Assembly: GCA_036941025.1 (NCBI GenBank)
Contig: JAYMNP010000001.1
Coordinates: forward strand, 2,316,501-2,380,500
Length of the DNA stretch: 64,000 nt
Direction of reading: 5' to 3'
DNA from: Lachnospiraceae bacterium JLR.KK002
GTDB taxonomy: Bacteria; Bacillota; Clostridia; Lachnospirales; Lachnospiraceae
Shown here: piece by piece, positions 26,945 to 35,528 of the stretch
Layout: every line of letters starts with the position of its first letter
How positions within the stretch are numbered: the first letter of the stretch is position 1
Made by a program: the position numbers and the translations under genes
The notes under the pieces: generated by a model
Seen by the model: the letters and a program-made list of their open reading frames with translations, nothing else
Databases searched by the model: none
What the model was told of the DNA's origin: nothing

Positions 26945-27005
26945 AAAAAAACACCATGACGAAACCGGAAAAATATGTTTTCCGGTTTCGTCATGGTGTT
27001 TTTTT
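26945..27005. terminator. Perfect 28-bp hairpin, terminator-like
   Basis: Arms of 28 bp (core ACCATGACGAAACCGG) with a 5-base loop end in A7/T8 tracts on both strands. It lies in the 310-bp gap between the divergent radical SAM remnant and the peptide gene. A bidirectional terminator is the simplest reading. A regulator-binding site or a mobile-element relic is also possible, because terminators are unexpected between divergent genes. Confidence 0.6.
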
Positions 27006-27052
27006 TCCGTTATTATCTTATTCAAAATATATTACAGGAGGAAACTTTTATT

Positions 27053-27202
27053 ATGAAAAAATTCAGAAAAGCACTTTTTACATCCACTTTTTGTCTGCTT
27101 ATAATGGTATCCCTATCATTTTCTGACAAAACGCTTACTCATTCAAATTTATTTGACGTTATGCCATTGGACATCCATCATCCCACTGATGATATGTATT
27201 GA
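27053..27202 (+). CDS. Small secreted peptide, candidate signalling pheromone
   Basis: A 49-residue peptide with a GGAGG site at good spacing. Residues 1-~24 form a signal peptide (MKKFRKALF, then a hydrophobic core ending LSFS); the rest is a polar tail ending in IHHPTDDMY. The gene converges on an RRNPP-like HTH/TPR regulator and overlaps its last codons by 44 bp. This layout is seen for Rgg/SHP and PlcR/PapR-type pheromone pairs, where the C-terminal few residues become the signal. Function is inferred from size, export signal and position. Confidence 0.65.
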   Translation: MKKFRKALFTSTFCLLIMVSLSFSDKTLTHSNLFDVMPLDIHHPTDDMY

Positions 27203-27527
27203 AATCAACGCCCCAGTTCATCTTTACATAATCACTTACTGTTTTCTGATTTCGGAAATCTTCAAACAATCCACACATATAATATGCCTGCTCATATGTT
27301 GTCAGGCATATTTTTTCTTCTTTCCGCTCCTGAATATATGCTTTTGTTATCAAATTTCCCCCCAGCTTAATACCCTTTCTTATTTTTATTCCCTGAGTTA
27401 TGGCCTCATTTGTATACTCCAGTGCCTGTTCCAACTCATTAATTTCTTCTGTACTGGAAGCAAGATTACTTAAAATCATTATATATTTTTTATCCCGCTC
27501 CACTCCTTTCAATTTTCCTCTGTGATA
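27159..27527 (-). pseudogene. 3' fragment of the HTH/TPR regulator
   Basis: This frame is the C-terminal ~120 residues of the regulator whose 5' part is at 31019-32581. The two parts join at the sequence encoding YHRG, which lies in the 11-13-bp target duplication of the inserted IS pair. It contains a TPR-like helical repeat (QALEYTNEAITQG) and ends HQWDDGCPMA. The fragment has no start of its own and is silent unless transcribed from the IS. Confidence 0.8.
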
Positions 27528-29283
27528 TAGGCGTTTGCGAAACGCCAGAACCCACATAAATACGGGATTCTTTTTGTTACAAAATAAAACAACTCCTCAC
27601 TGGTTTGTGGTAAAATTGAGATGTCGAGTAACAATCAACCATCCACCAGAAAGGAGTTGTACCTACATGATACCATACAAACAGCTCTCTTTGGCAGATA
27701 TTTTTACCGATTGCCAAAATAAATTTGATAATGATAAATATCAGTTCCTTGCACTTCTCGAAAATACCATCAACTTAGATGAAATGGTCCCAGTGTCCTT
27801 TATTTCTCATTTCCATGCTGCCACTGGCAGGCCCCGTAAGCATCTGCTTTATCCGATGCTCAGGGCTCTGTTATTACAGCTCATCTTCTCAATCCCAACA
27901 ACATCCCTGCTGATCGTATTCCTGAAATACTCCCAGGAACTGCGGGACTTCTGCGGCTTTGATGTTGTCCCGGATGCCTCTAAATTCACCCGCTTCAAAC
28001 AGGAGTTTTTATCGGACTTACAATCCATGTTCGACCATCTTGTTGACTTGACCGAACCGATATGCCATTCTATTGATACACAGAAAGCTTCCATGCTTCT
28101 CTTTGACACCTCCGGCATTGAGGCATGGGTTACAGAAAACAATCCCAAATATGCCAACCGTATCATCAAACAGCTGAAAGCCTTCAAAAAAGCAAAAGGG
28201 ATGGACGATTCCTTTGACCCTTATAAAGCCGCCTACGGCTCCATGCCTTCCCATGCTGCCGCCAGTCCAGCCATTCAGCAGATGTACATTAACGGGCATT
28301 TCTGTTATGCTTATAAATTCGGTATTATTACCAACGGACTCGGCATTGTCCGGGATATTTCCTTTTATAACAAGGACTTTCTTGCGGCTCATCCTGACAT
28401 CATTGTTGGAAAAAAATCTGATTCCCCGGATGAAGATAAGAGTCTTGCCGATTCCAGGGCATTGATTCCCACTTTAAAGGATTTCTTTCGCAAGCATCCG
28501 CTTATCAATCCGAAAACTTTTCTGGGAGACGCCGCATTTGATTCCATTGAAATCTACAAATACCTGTTACAGGAAGCTTCCTTTGAGCAGGCTTACATTC
28601 CCCTCAACGGCAGAATCTCCCTTCCAAAATCCGACTGCCCGCTGAATAAGGACGGCATCCCCTGCTGCCCCAAAGACCCATCCCTTCCAATGAAACGGGA
28701 AGGAAGCAAATCCCATCTCCGCTGCGGACTGCCAACCATGAAGTTTGTATGCCCGAAAATGAAATGGGAGTGGAACAAACTTACAAAGAAATCAAAACGT
28801 GTCTGCCACTGTGAAAATCCCTGTACTGAATCCCCCTGCGGCAGGATGTTTTATATTTATCCCGAGAAAAACCTGCGCGCCTATCCTGGTACGCTTCGTG
28901 GTACGGCCGAATGGGATTCCACCTATAAGCTCAGGGTAAACGTTGAGAAATCAATCAACCATTTCAAGGACAGCTTCTGTGTTGCCGGACGTAAAACGCA
29001 GAATGAAAAAACGCTTCATGCTGACCTGCTTCTCGCCGGGATTACCCAGCTTATTACTGTAATGGTGGCTGATAAACTGCACAGGCATGAATATATCCGC
29101 AGTTTAAAACCTCTGATTGCATAACCTTACATACCGCATACCATTTCACGGGCAGATATCCTTATCTGCTTTGTTTTCATGTCTTAAAATCCTTGTTATC
29201 CACATCCACCTCCTGTAAGTCCGGCTCAACCGGGCCTTTGCCCTATTGGAATCAAGATTTTGAACTTGTTTCGCAATTACCTA
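27528..29283 (+). mobile_element. IS element (DDE, IS1182-like), tandem copy 1
   Basis: A 1756-bp element with ends TAGGCGTTTGCGAAAC and TAGGTAATTGCGAAAC (inverted). TTCCTCTGTGA flanks it on both sides. It is followed directly by a second identical copy with only these 11 bases between. The ends match those of the two 286-bp MITEs. Confidence 0.88.
27667..29124 (+). CDS. Transposase (DDE, IS1182-like)
   Basis: A 485-residue transposase. The N-terminal domain (FISHFHAATGRPRKHLLYP) is of the DUF772 type. Candidate acidic residues lie in LLFDTSGIEAW, FLGDAAFDSIE and NVEKSINHFKD, and a Cys-rich segment near residues 330-400 contains repeated CP motifs. The ATG is chosen for its AAGGAG site; the frame continues 44 codons upstream to the IS end. 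The gene is intact. Confidence 0.88.
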   Translation: MIPYKQLSLADIFTDCQNKFDNDKYQFLALLENTINLDEMVPVSFISHFHAATGRPRKHLLYPMLRALLLQLIFSIPTTSLLIVFLKYSQELRDFCGFDVVPDASKFTRFKQEFLSDLQSMFDHLVDLTEPICHSIDTQKASMLLFDTSGIEAWVTENNPKYANRIIKQLKAFKKAKGMDDSFDPYKAAYGSMPSHAAASPAIQQMYINGHFCYAYKFGIITNGLGIVRDISFYNKDFLAAHPDIIVGKKSDSPDEDKSLADSRALIPTLKDFFRKHPLINPKTFLGDAAFDSIEIYKYLLQEASFEQAYIPLNGRISLPKSDCPLNKDGIPCCPKDPSLPMKREGSKSHLRCGLPTMKFVCPKMKWEWNKLTKKSKRVCHCENPCTESPCGRMFYIYPEKNLRAYPGTLRGTAEWDSTYKLRVNVEKSINHFKDSFCVAGRKTQNEKTLHADLLLAGITQLITVMVADKLHRHEYIRSLKPLIA

Positions 29284-29294
29284 TTCCTCTGTGA

Positions 29295-31050
29295 TAGGCG
29301 TTTGCGAAACGCCAGAACCCACATAAATACGGGATTCTTTTTGTTACAAAATAAAACAACTCCTCACTGGTTTGTGGTAAAATTGAGATGTCGAGTAACA
29401 ATCAACCATCCACCAGAAAGGAGTTGTACCTACATGATACCATACAAACAGCTCTCTTTGGCAGATATTTTTACCGATTGCCAAAATAAATTTGATAATG
29501 ATAAATATCAGTTCCTTGCACTTCTCGAAAATACCATCAACTTAGATGAAATGGTCCCAGTGTCCTTTATTTCTCATTTCCATGCTGCCACTGGCAGGCC
29601 CCGTAAGCATCTGCTTTATCCGATGCTCAGGGCTCTGTTATTACAGCTCATCTTCTCAATCCCAACAACATCCCTGCTGATCGTATTCCTGAAATACTCC
29701 CAGGAACTGCGGGACTTCTGCGGCTTTGATGTTGTCCCGGATGCCTCTAAATTCACCCGCTTCAAACAGGAGTTTTTATCGGACTTACAATCCATGTTCG
29801 ACCATCTTGTTGACTTGACCGAACCGATATGCCATTCTATTGATACACAGAAAGCTTCCATGCTTCTCTTTGACACCTCCGGCATTGAGGCATGGGTTAC
29901 AGAAAACAATCCCAAATATGCCAACCGTATCATCAAACAGCTGAAAGCCTTCAAAAAAGCAAAAGGGATGGACGATTCCTTTGACCCTTATAAAGCCGCC
30001 TACGGCTCCATGCCTTCCCATGCTGCCGCCAGTCCAGCCATTCAGCAGATGTACATTAACGGGCATTTCTGTTATGCTTATAAATTCGGTATTATTACCA
30101 ACGGACTCGGCATTGTCCGGGATATTTCCTTTTATAACAAGGACTTTCTTGCGGCTCATCCTGACATCATTGTTGGAAAAAAATCTGATTCCCCGGATGA
30201 AGATAAGAGTCTTGCCGATTCCAGGGCATTGATTCCCACTTTAAAGGATTTCTTTCGCAAGCATCCGCTTATCAATCCGAAAACTTTTCTGGGAGACGCC
30301 GCATTTGATTCCATTGAAATCTACAAATACCTGTTACAGGAAGCTTCCTTTGAGCAGGCTTACATTCCCCTCAACGGCAGAATCTCCCTTCCAAAATCCG
30401 ACTGCCCGCTGAATAAGGACGGCATCCCCTGCTGCCCCAAAGACCCATCCCTTCCAATGAAACGGGAAGGAAGCAAATCCCATCTCCGCTGCGGACTGCC
30501 AACCATGAAGTTTGTATGCCCGAAAATGAAATGGGAGTGGAACAAACTTACAAAGAAATCAAAACGTGTCTGCCACTGTGAAAATCCCTGTACTGAATCC
30601 CCCTGCGGCAGGATGTTTTATATTTATCCCGAGAAAAACCTGCGCGCCTATCCTGGTACGCTTCGTGGTACGGCCGAATGGGATTCCACCTATAAGCTCA
30701 GGGTAAACGTTGAGAAATCAATCAACCATTTCAAGGACAGCTTCTGTGTTGCCGGACGTAAAACGCAGAATGAAAAAACGCTTCATGCTGACCTGCTTCT
30801 CGCCGGGATTACCCAGCTTATTACTGTAATGGTGGCTGATAAACTGCACAGGCATGAATATATCCGCAGTTTAAAACCTCTGATTGCATAACCTTACATA
30901 CCGCATACCATTTCACGGGCAGATATCCTTATCTGCTTTGTTTTCATGTCTTAAAATCCTTGTTATCCACATCCACCTCCTGTAAGTCCGGCTCAACCGG
31001 GCCTTTGCCCTATTGGAATCAAGATTTTGAACTTGTTTCGCAATTACCTA
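29295..31050 (+). mobile_element. IS element (DDE, IS1182-like), tandem copy 2
   Basis: Identical, as far as I can compare, to the copy at 27528, with the period exactly 1767 bp (1756 bp of IS plus the 11-bp target). The right flank is TTCCTCTGTGA followed by the interrupted regulator gene. The first copy has an extra TA before its left end. Confidence 0.88.
29434..30891 (+). CDS. Transposase (DDE, IS1182-like), second copy
   Basis: Same 485-residue protein as at 27667, with the same start and ribosome site and no differences that I can see. Identity of both copies indicates a recent duplication or an assembly-sensitive tandem. Confidence 0.88.
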   Translation: MIPYKQLSLADIFTDCQNKFDNDKYQFLALLENTINLDEMVPVSFISHFHAATGRPRKHLLYPMLRALLLQLIFSIPTTSLLIVFLKYSQELRDFCGFDVVPDASKFTRFKQEFLSDLQSMFDHLVDLTEPICHSIDTQKASMLLFDTSGIEAWVTENNPKYANRIIKQLKAFKKAKGMDDSFDPYKAAYGSMPSHAAASPAIQQMYINGHFCYAYKFGIITNGLGIVRDISFYNKDFLAAHPDIIVGKKSDSPDEDKSLADSRALIPTLKDFFRKHPLINPKTFLGDAAFDSIEIYKYLLQEASFEQAYIPLNGRISLPKSDCPLNKDGIPCCPKDPSLPMKREGSKSHLRCGLPTMKFVCPKMKWEWNKLTKKSKRVCHCENPCTESPCGRMFYIYPEKNLRAYPGTLRGTAEWDSTYKLRVNVEKSINHFKDSFCVAGRKTQNEKTLHADLLLAGITQLITVMVADKLHRHEYIRSLKPLIA

Positions 31051-32581
31051 TTCCTCTGTGATAATATTCATACAAAGACTCCAAAATCTTTACGGATTCC
31101 TGCTGGTTTCCCATCAAACGATATAATACAGCCTGTTGATTTAACAAAGAAATCTCAATCTGAGTGGGCTGATAATAAATTCGGAAACGTTCCTCTTTCC
31201 GGTCAAGGGTCAGTTCCAGTGCCTGTTCTATCCTGTGGGCCAGTTCCTCCAGATTTCCATGATACAGTTCGCGTTCCAGAACAGCATGGTTAAATGTCAG
31301 ATACTGCATGTTTCTTACTTTCGTTCTATCTATTTCGGTTTCAATTTCCCGCAGCTTCTCCTCTGCCTGACGAAATTCTCCCAGTACAAGCAATCGCTGC
31401 AGCTGCCTGCCCTTTTCCAGAGTCTCGAATCTCTCCACATCAAAATATGTATTGTAATACCCCAGTTCCAGCCCCAGCTTCTGCATCAGTCCATAGAAAT
31501 GTTTTACCGTAGGATTCCGCTTCCCGGTTTCAATCCGTGACAGAGTTTCCGGTGCGCATATGCCTTCGCTTAATGTCTCCTGAGACAGTTCCTTTCGTAT
31601 TCTGGCATAATGGAGCAGTTCATCCACCATCTGTTTCTCCTGAAAACTGCTGCGAAACAGGAACAAAGAAGTTTCTTCTGCCATTTCCCCGCCATATTCC
31701 TGCAACACAGACTGCAAGACCTGATACTGTTTCTTTCTCAGGTTCTGGTTTTTACAGAACACTCCATGGTCCAGGCAGCACAGTTCCAACGCCAGCGCCC
31801 GTTCCATCAGTCCAGGGGAACCTGTTTTTCCTTCTGCTGCAATCACTGTCTCACAGAATTCCAGACATTCCTGCCATTGTCCCCGTTTCCCGCTGTTTTT
31901 TGCCAGCAGATACATCGCCTGCGCCATCTGGCGATTTTGGGATTCCGAATCCGTTACCTTCCACTGAATATAATCCCGAATACATTCCAGCAAATCCCGG
32001 CTTTCTTCTCCCTCTTTTTCCCTGAGATAACCATACAGCAGCAAAAGTCCTGTCTCCGTCTCACTCAGCCACAGCCGCGTCATCAGCTTTTTCCGAAAAT
32101 CAGAAGCGAATACTGTAAAATCCCGCCGGGCCGTCTCCCGGAAATCCGGGATGGTTGACGTGACCGCCTCCAGAATATGTTCTTTTACTTTCCGCTCATC
32201 CTGTTTCCACAGCAGATAAAGCATGGCATACTGCCTGTGAAGCTCCTGCCTTTTCAGGGGATGGTCTCCCACACGTCTCTCCTGTTCCTGCAATTCCCGT
32301 TCTCCGCGCTCATACTCTTTCAGGGAAAGGGAAATCTCAATATTTCTCTGCTCCACCACATATTCAAATTCTTCCAGCGTCAGAGTAATGCCGATATTGT
32401 CCATGGTTTTGCCCAGACGCTGGCATAATGCATTGAAAATAAGAATGTCCGGCCGCCGCTCCCCGGACTCCAGCCGGCACAGAGTCGCCACAGAGCAGAT
32501 TCCTCTGCACAGGTCCTCCTGAGAAATCTCTTTTTCGGTTCTCAGCGTGTATATCATTCTCCCGATTTCCCTTATCTTCAT
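31019..32581 (-). pseudogene. 5' part of a double-HTH, TPR-type regulator (RRNPP-like)
   Basis: About 510 residues of host sequence remain, followed by ten IS-encoded codons and a stop. Two Cro/CI-type helix-turn-helix domains are seen: residues ~5-60 (EISQEDLCRGICSVATLCRL) and ~330-385 (ELSQETLSEGICAPETLSRI). The rest is helical repeats. With the fragment at 27159 the intact protein would have had ~630 residues. This is the layout of peptide-sensing RRNPP regulators, but two HTH domains are unusual. The ATG at 32581 has GGGAG at good spacing. The truncated protein may retain DNA binding. Confidence 0.8.
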
Positions 32582-32630
32582 GGTATCTCCCCCTTGTATC
32601 ATTTAAAATCTGTCCGGAATGATTTTAATC

Positions 32631-32659
32631 ATTATAAGCGGTGTCAGATAAAGTGTCAA
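32631..32659 (-). promoter_or_regulatory. Promoter of the HTH/TPR regulator
   Basis: Consensus TTGACA (32654-32659) and TATAAT (32631-32636) with a 17-bp spacer on the minus strand. The spacer and flanks are nearly repeated at 33580-33608. Confidence 0.75.
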
Positions 32660-32712
32660 TCAGATTCTGCATTCTGTTTTTCCACTGCATTTACCGAGAT
32701 TTCAAAAAAATG

Positions 32713-32741
32713 TTGATTTTCAAGTTCAGAAATGTTATATT
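32713..32741 (+). promoter_or_regulatory. Promoter of the antitoxin RNA
   Basis: TTGATT (32713-32718) and TATATT (32736-32741) with a 17-bp spacer, reading toward the 3' end of the small toxin gene on the opposite strand. Confidence 0.6.
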
Positions 32742-32747
32742 ATAGAA

Positions 32748-32840
32748 AAGGAGCAACCGCCCACAAGGTGGGTTGACCGAATAATAAAGTAGAAAAACCA
32801 CCTTGCTACTCGTCAAAGTTTAAAGGTGGTTTTTCTATGT
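32748..32840 (+). ncRNA. Predicted antisense antitoxin RNA (type I TA)
   Basis: A short transcript from the promoter at 32713 would end in the hairpin AGAAAAACCACC (32791) / GGTGGTTTTTCT (32825-32836). It overlaps the 3' untranslated part of the toxin mRNA, whose own terminator is the same hairpin read on the other strand. A second hairpin, CCCAC/GTGGG, lies near its 5' end. This shared-terminator layout matches TxpA/RatA- and Fst-type systems. Confidence 0.6.
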
Positions 32841-32844
32841 ATGG

Positions 32845-32940
32845 CTACTTACAAAACGTAAAAACGAACGTAAGCAATGCCAAAAGGAACAGACCAAAAG
32901 TCATTACGTCCTTAAAATCAAAATGATTTTTCACAGGCAT
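32845..32940 (-). CDS. Holin-like type I toxin peptide
   Basis: A 31-residue peptide: polar N-terminus (MPVKNHFDFKD), one hydrophobic helix (VMTFGLFLLALLTFVFTF), and a final CK. A GGGGGTG ribosome site precedes; GTG two codons later is an alternative start with better spacing. Such peptides insert in the membrane and are toxic when the antisense RNA is lost. It is too short for standard gene calling. The context and antisense promoter support the call. Confidence 0.7.
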   Translation of the reverse strand: MPVKNHFDFKDVMTFGLFLLALLTFVFTFCK

Positions 32941-33139
32941 CACCCCCATTCTGTAAAAATGGAAGGTCAGCCCGCCCTGCAACACGATTACTCCATTTAC
33001 AAATTATAGTATACCTTATCCCATCCGGCAATCTGCTTTTTCCACTCTTTGGTTTTCTCCGTAAATATTTTCCTCATGAACAACAGTAAAAAAAGAACAC
33101 GGGTGCATTTGTGAAATAAACCACCGAAAGGAGACGCAA

Positions 33140-33172
33140 ATGAATAAGCTGAAGAATGATGTATGCCCTTAA
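33140..33172 (+). CDS. Ten-residue leader peptide of an orphan attenuator
   Basis: AAAGGAG and an ATG open a frame of ten codons (MNKLKNDVCP). Hairpins able to pair in alternative ways follow. This looks like a translation-coupled attenuator, but no gene lies downstream on this strand, so the regulated gene has been lost. Confidence 0.5.
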   Translation: MNKLKNDVCP

Positions 33173-33183
33173 GCACGGCTTTG

Positions 33184-33266
33184 GAGCCAGCCGTAAAACA
33201 GGCTCTTTTTTGCTGCCCGAAAACGAACCGTAAAGAAAGGAGCAGCCATAAACCACTCCTTTTTTG
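33184..33266 (+). terminator. Two terminators after the leader peptide
   Basis: GAGCC/GGCTC followed by six T (33184-33211) and AGGAG/CTCCT followed by a T run (33238-33266). An overlapping alternative stem ACGGCT/AGCCGT could prevent the first. Confidence 0.55.
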
Positions 33267-33292
33267 CGTCCTCCGCATTGCTTACTGCTGAT

Positions 33293-33418
33293 TCAAGAGT
33301 TGCCCCCGCAGGTCATGCACCCCGGCAGTTCCGGGAATGTTACGGCATATCCCCCTTCTTCCTTATCAGGTATAACCTCCATACGGTAAGGCAGTTCCAT
33401 ATATTCATTCAGTGTCAT
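33293..33418 (-). pseudogene. Truncated hicB antitoxin
   Basis: Only 41 codons remain: MTLNEYMELPYRMEVIPDKE, then GGYAVTFPELPGCMTCGGN and a stop. This is the conserved N-terminal part of HicB antitoxins, which are normally 110-140 residues. The C-terminal dimer and DNA-binding part is absent. It overlaps the hicA remnant by 14 bp, as in intact operons. Confidence 0.75.
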
Positions 33419-33579
33419 CCGTATCCACCTCACTCTCTGTTATTTTCTTAACCATTTCCACATATGCTTTCTTTATCGGCTCATGCTTTGGAATTGTAAC
33501 CGGCCTTCCCCCTCTTCCCGAAAGGTACAATGGCTGCTGCCGCCTTTCGGCTGGTACACCAGAATACCTCCCTGCCATT
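33405..33579 (-). pseudogene. Frameshifted, 5'-truncated hicA toxin
   Basis: One frame gives KGGSSHCTFREEGEG, which carries the HicA catalytic Ser-His region (GSSH). The continuation PVTIPKHEPIKKAYVEM lies in another frame and runs to the stop at 33405. HicA proteins read G-S-H...VTIPKHEPIKK without a break, so a frameshift is present and the N-terminus is missing. Its promoter (33580-33608) has an almost identical copy upstream of the HTH/TPR regulator. Confidence 0.6.
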
Positions 33580-33820
33580 ATTATAAGTGGTGTCATATAC
33601 GGTGCCAATCAAATTTTATTTCCCTGCATTTCCTCGCTGCCATCCATTCAGGATTCTTCCTGTCTTCTTTTGCAGACAGGGTGTTAATCGCCCTGTGGCG
33701 TTGGTCTGAATGTTGCCGTTCATTGTTCTTCCCTTAATGGCAAAAAAACAGAGCATACAGACTTCAGTTCCTATATGCTCTAACCCCGTTACTATATTTG
33801 GTTTTGATTGATACGATTGA

Positions 33821-34132
33821 TTATGCAAACTGCATTGACTGGCCTGCTAATTCTTTTATTGTATCAAAATCGTTGCCCCTGTATTTCCCATTAACATATA
33901 TAATATGCGAATCATCGCCAAATAATACTTTATTTTCCCCGATAGCGACATATCTCTCTACTGGACAGGTCGGCTGGTTTCCTTTCATTACATCATTTTC
34001 TGTTATGCATTGCCCTACGCCTGCTCCTGCATCTTTCCTCTGAATTTCCACATCAGATTCCTTATCGGTGCTGTCACATAAACATCTAAAACAGTCGAAC
34101 GTCCCTGCAAATAAATCTGTTTTATATATCAT
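33821..34132 (-). CDS. Hypothetical protein
   Basis: A 103-residue frame that I do not recognise. It overlaps the lipoprotein gene by 11 bp and has a weak ribosome site, so it would depend on translational coupling. It contains four cysteines in the first half (FDCFRCLCD) and no membrane helix. Coding status is plausible but not certain. The 210 bp between it and hicA hold no gene that I can see. Confidence 0.4.
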   Translation of the reverse strand: MIYKTDLFAGTFDCFRCLCDSTDKESDVEIQRKDAGAGVGQCITENDVMKGNQPTCPVERYVAIGENKVLFGDDSHIIYVNGKYRGNDFDTIKELAGQSMQFA

Positions 34133-34814
34133 TTTTATTAGTCAATCGTTCTTCTTTTAACCAGTTAATATCATCTTCCGTCGGGATTTCGTAGGAAGCT
34201 GCAATTTTCAGACAGGCCGGGGTATCTCCACAACAATATCCAAAACTGATTCTTAACGTCCACTCACCCTCCGTAACAGAAATTTGTTCCTGTATGGAAG
34301 TATCCCTGGTAATTTCATCTCCCATTTTTTCAAAACGGTATACGGTTTCATCTTCCGGTGAAATTACTTCAACTTTAACCTGTTCACCTGTCGGGAAAAT
34401 ACTTTCTTTTGATTTCATAAGTAAATTAGAAAAACTAATTTCCAGATTGACAGTATTTTTCTCATGCACATAAAAAGACCAATTTCCCTGTGTAACAAAT
34501 GGTGCATAATCTTTTTTAAGTGCTGTATCTAAACGAAAGATATAACCCTGTTCAATATCTGAGATAAGTTCTTCCCCTGTAAGATAATATTCATAACCGT
34601 CCTGGCTACTGTCAAAATCAGCAACTGTATCATCACTTTTTAATGGAATGATTGCATTGTTGGCTTCTGATGCATCAGTAGTGACAATATTTACACTTTC
34701 AGTATTGTCAACACTACTGGAATCCTCCTGTTTTGCAGACCTGCCACATCCGCTTAATGACAATAAAACAGATATTGATAAAAATACGATTCCTAATCCT
34801 TGTTTTTTTGACAT
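34122..34814 (-). CDS. Predicted lipoprotein
   Basis: A 230-residue secreted protein. The signal peptide ends in a lipobox LSGCG, so Cys23 would carry the lipid anchor. A Ser/Asp-rich linker follows, then a globular domain with no match that I recognise (GNWSFYVHEKNTVNLEISF, SFGYCCGDTPACLKIA). An AGGAGG-like site precedes the ATG. It lies next to a truncated sortase gene. Confidence 0.7.
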   Translation of the reverse strand: MSKKQGLGIVFLSISVLLSLSGCGRSAKQEDSSSVDNTESVNIVTTDASEANNAIIPLKSDDTVADFDSSQDGYEYYLTGEELISDIEQGYIFRLDTALKKDYAPFVTQGNWSFYVHEKNTVNLEISFSNLLMKSKESIFPTGEQVKVEVISPEDETVYRFEKMGDEITRDTSIQEQISVTEGEWTLRISFGYCCGDTPACLKIAASYEIPTEDDINWLKEERLTNKNDI

Positions 34815-34965
34815 AACTATACCTCCTACGGAATGAAATCATCTGATAGCTTTACTTTACCACAAATGAATACGCAATTCTACTAAATATTCCTTAAACT
34901 TTTTACCCTGTTCCGTTCAGTCATCATCTGCCTTACCCTGTCAGTTTATAAGTATCGGAAAAGTT

Positions 34966-35391
34966 TCATAATGCCTGTTCCACTCCCACAAGAACCAGCC
35001 TGCTGTCTGTATCATGCCCGTTACAGGTAGAAAGCATTACAAAAAATTCTCCATATACAAACTGGTAACCTGTATCATAAAGCCGATTTTTTCTGATAAA
35101 ATCCATACATTTCTGAAACTCCTGCTCATCGTAATTATGAAAATCGTAGTAACAGAAGTCCTGTATATCTGACACGTCCGTTACCAGCACTGCTGCAATC
35201 TGATACATGGATTTCTCATAAAGGGTGTCAAATTCAAAATTGGGGTGTTTCTCGTAAAAGGTTCTGTCTTTATATTTTTTTAATTCTCCAAACATACTCC
35301 CATCGCTCATATTATGTCCATATAACACAATATCCAACAATAAAACAGCCGTAAGAAACGCCAGAATTCCAATCTGCCATCTGCTCCACAA
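34966..35391 (-). pseudogene. N-terminally truncated class B sortase
   Basis: 141 residues with the sortase catalytic set: His26 in LYGHNMSDGSMFG, Cys123 in LSTCNGH and Arg131 in SRLVLVG. The 100 or so residues that normally precede YGHN (membrane anchor and first strands) are replaced by a short hydrophobic segment. Class B sortases cut a NPQTN-like motif and anchor proteins to the wall. Without its N-terminal half the enzyme is unlikely to fold. Confidence 0.7.
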
Positions 35392-35528
35392 GACTGTCCA
35401 TCATCTCATTGCATTCGTGAGATTTTGGAAAATTGATTTTCGTATATGTTGCGATAAGTGATTGCTATTTTCCCTGCTTTTCAGTATACTGGAGATATCA
35501 GCATACATCAGGCCATGGAGGATATTTT

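Noticed and set aside
27535..27666. 44-codon N-terminal extension of the tandem IS transposases
   Set aside because: It starts inside the IS terminal repeat, while the ATG at 27667 (and 29434) has a proper AAGGAG site and begins the conserved domain.
32997..33278. Open frame of 93 codons on the minus strand
   Set aside because: It is antisense to the leader peptide and two terminators, has low-complexity composition and no recognisable protein features.
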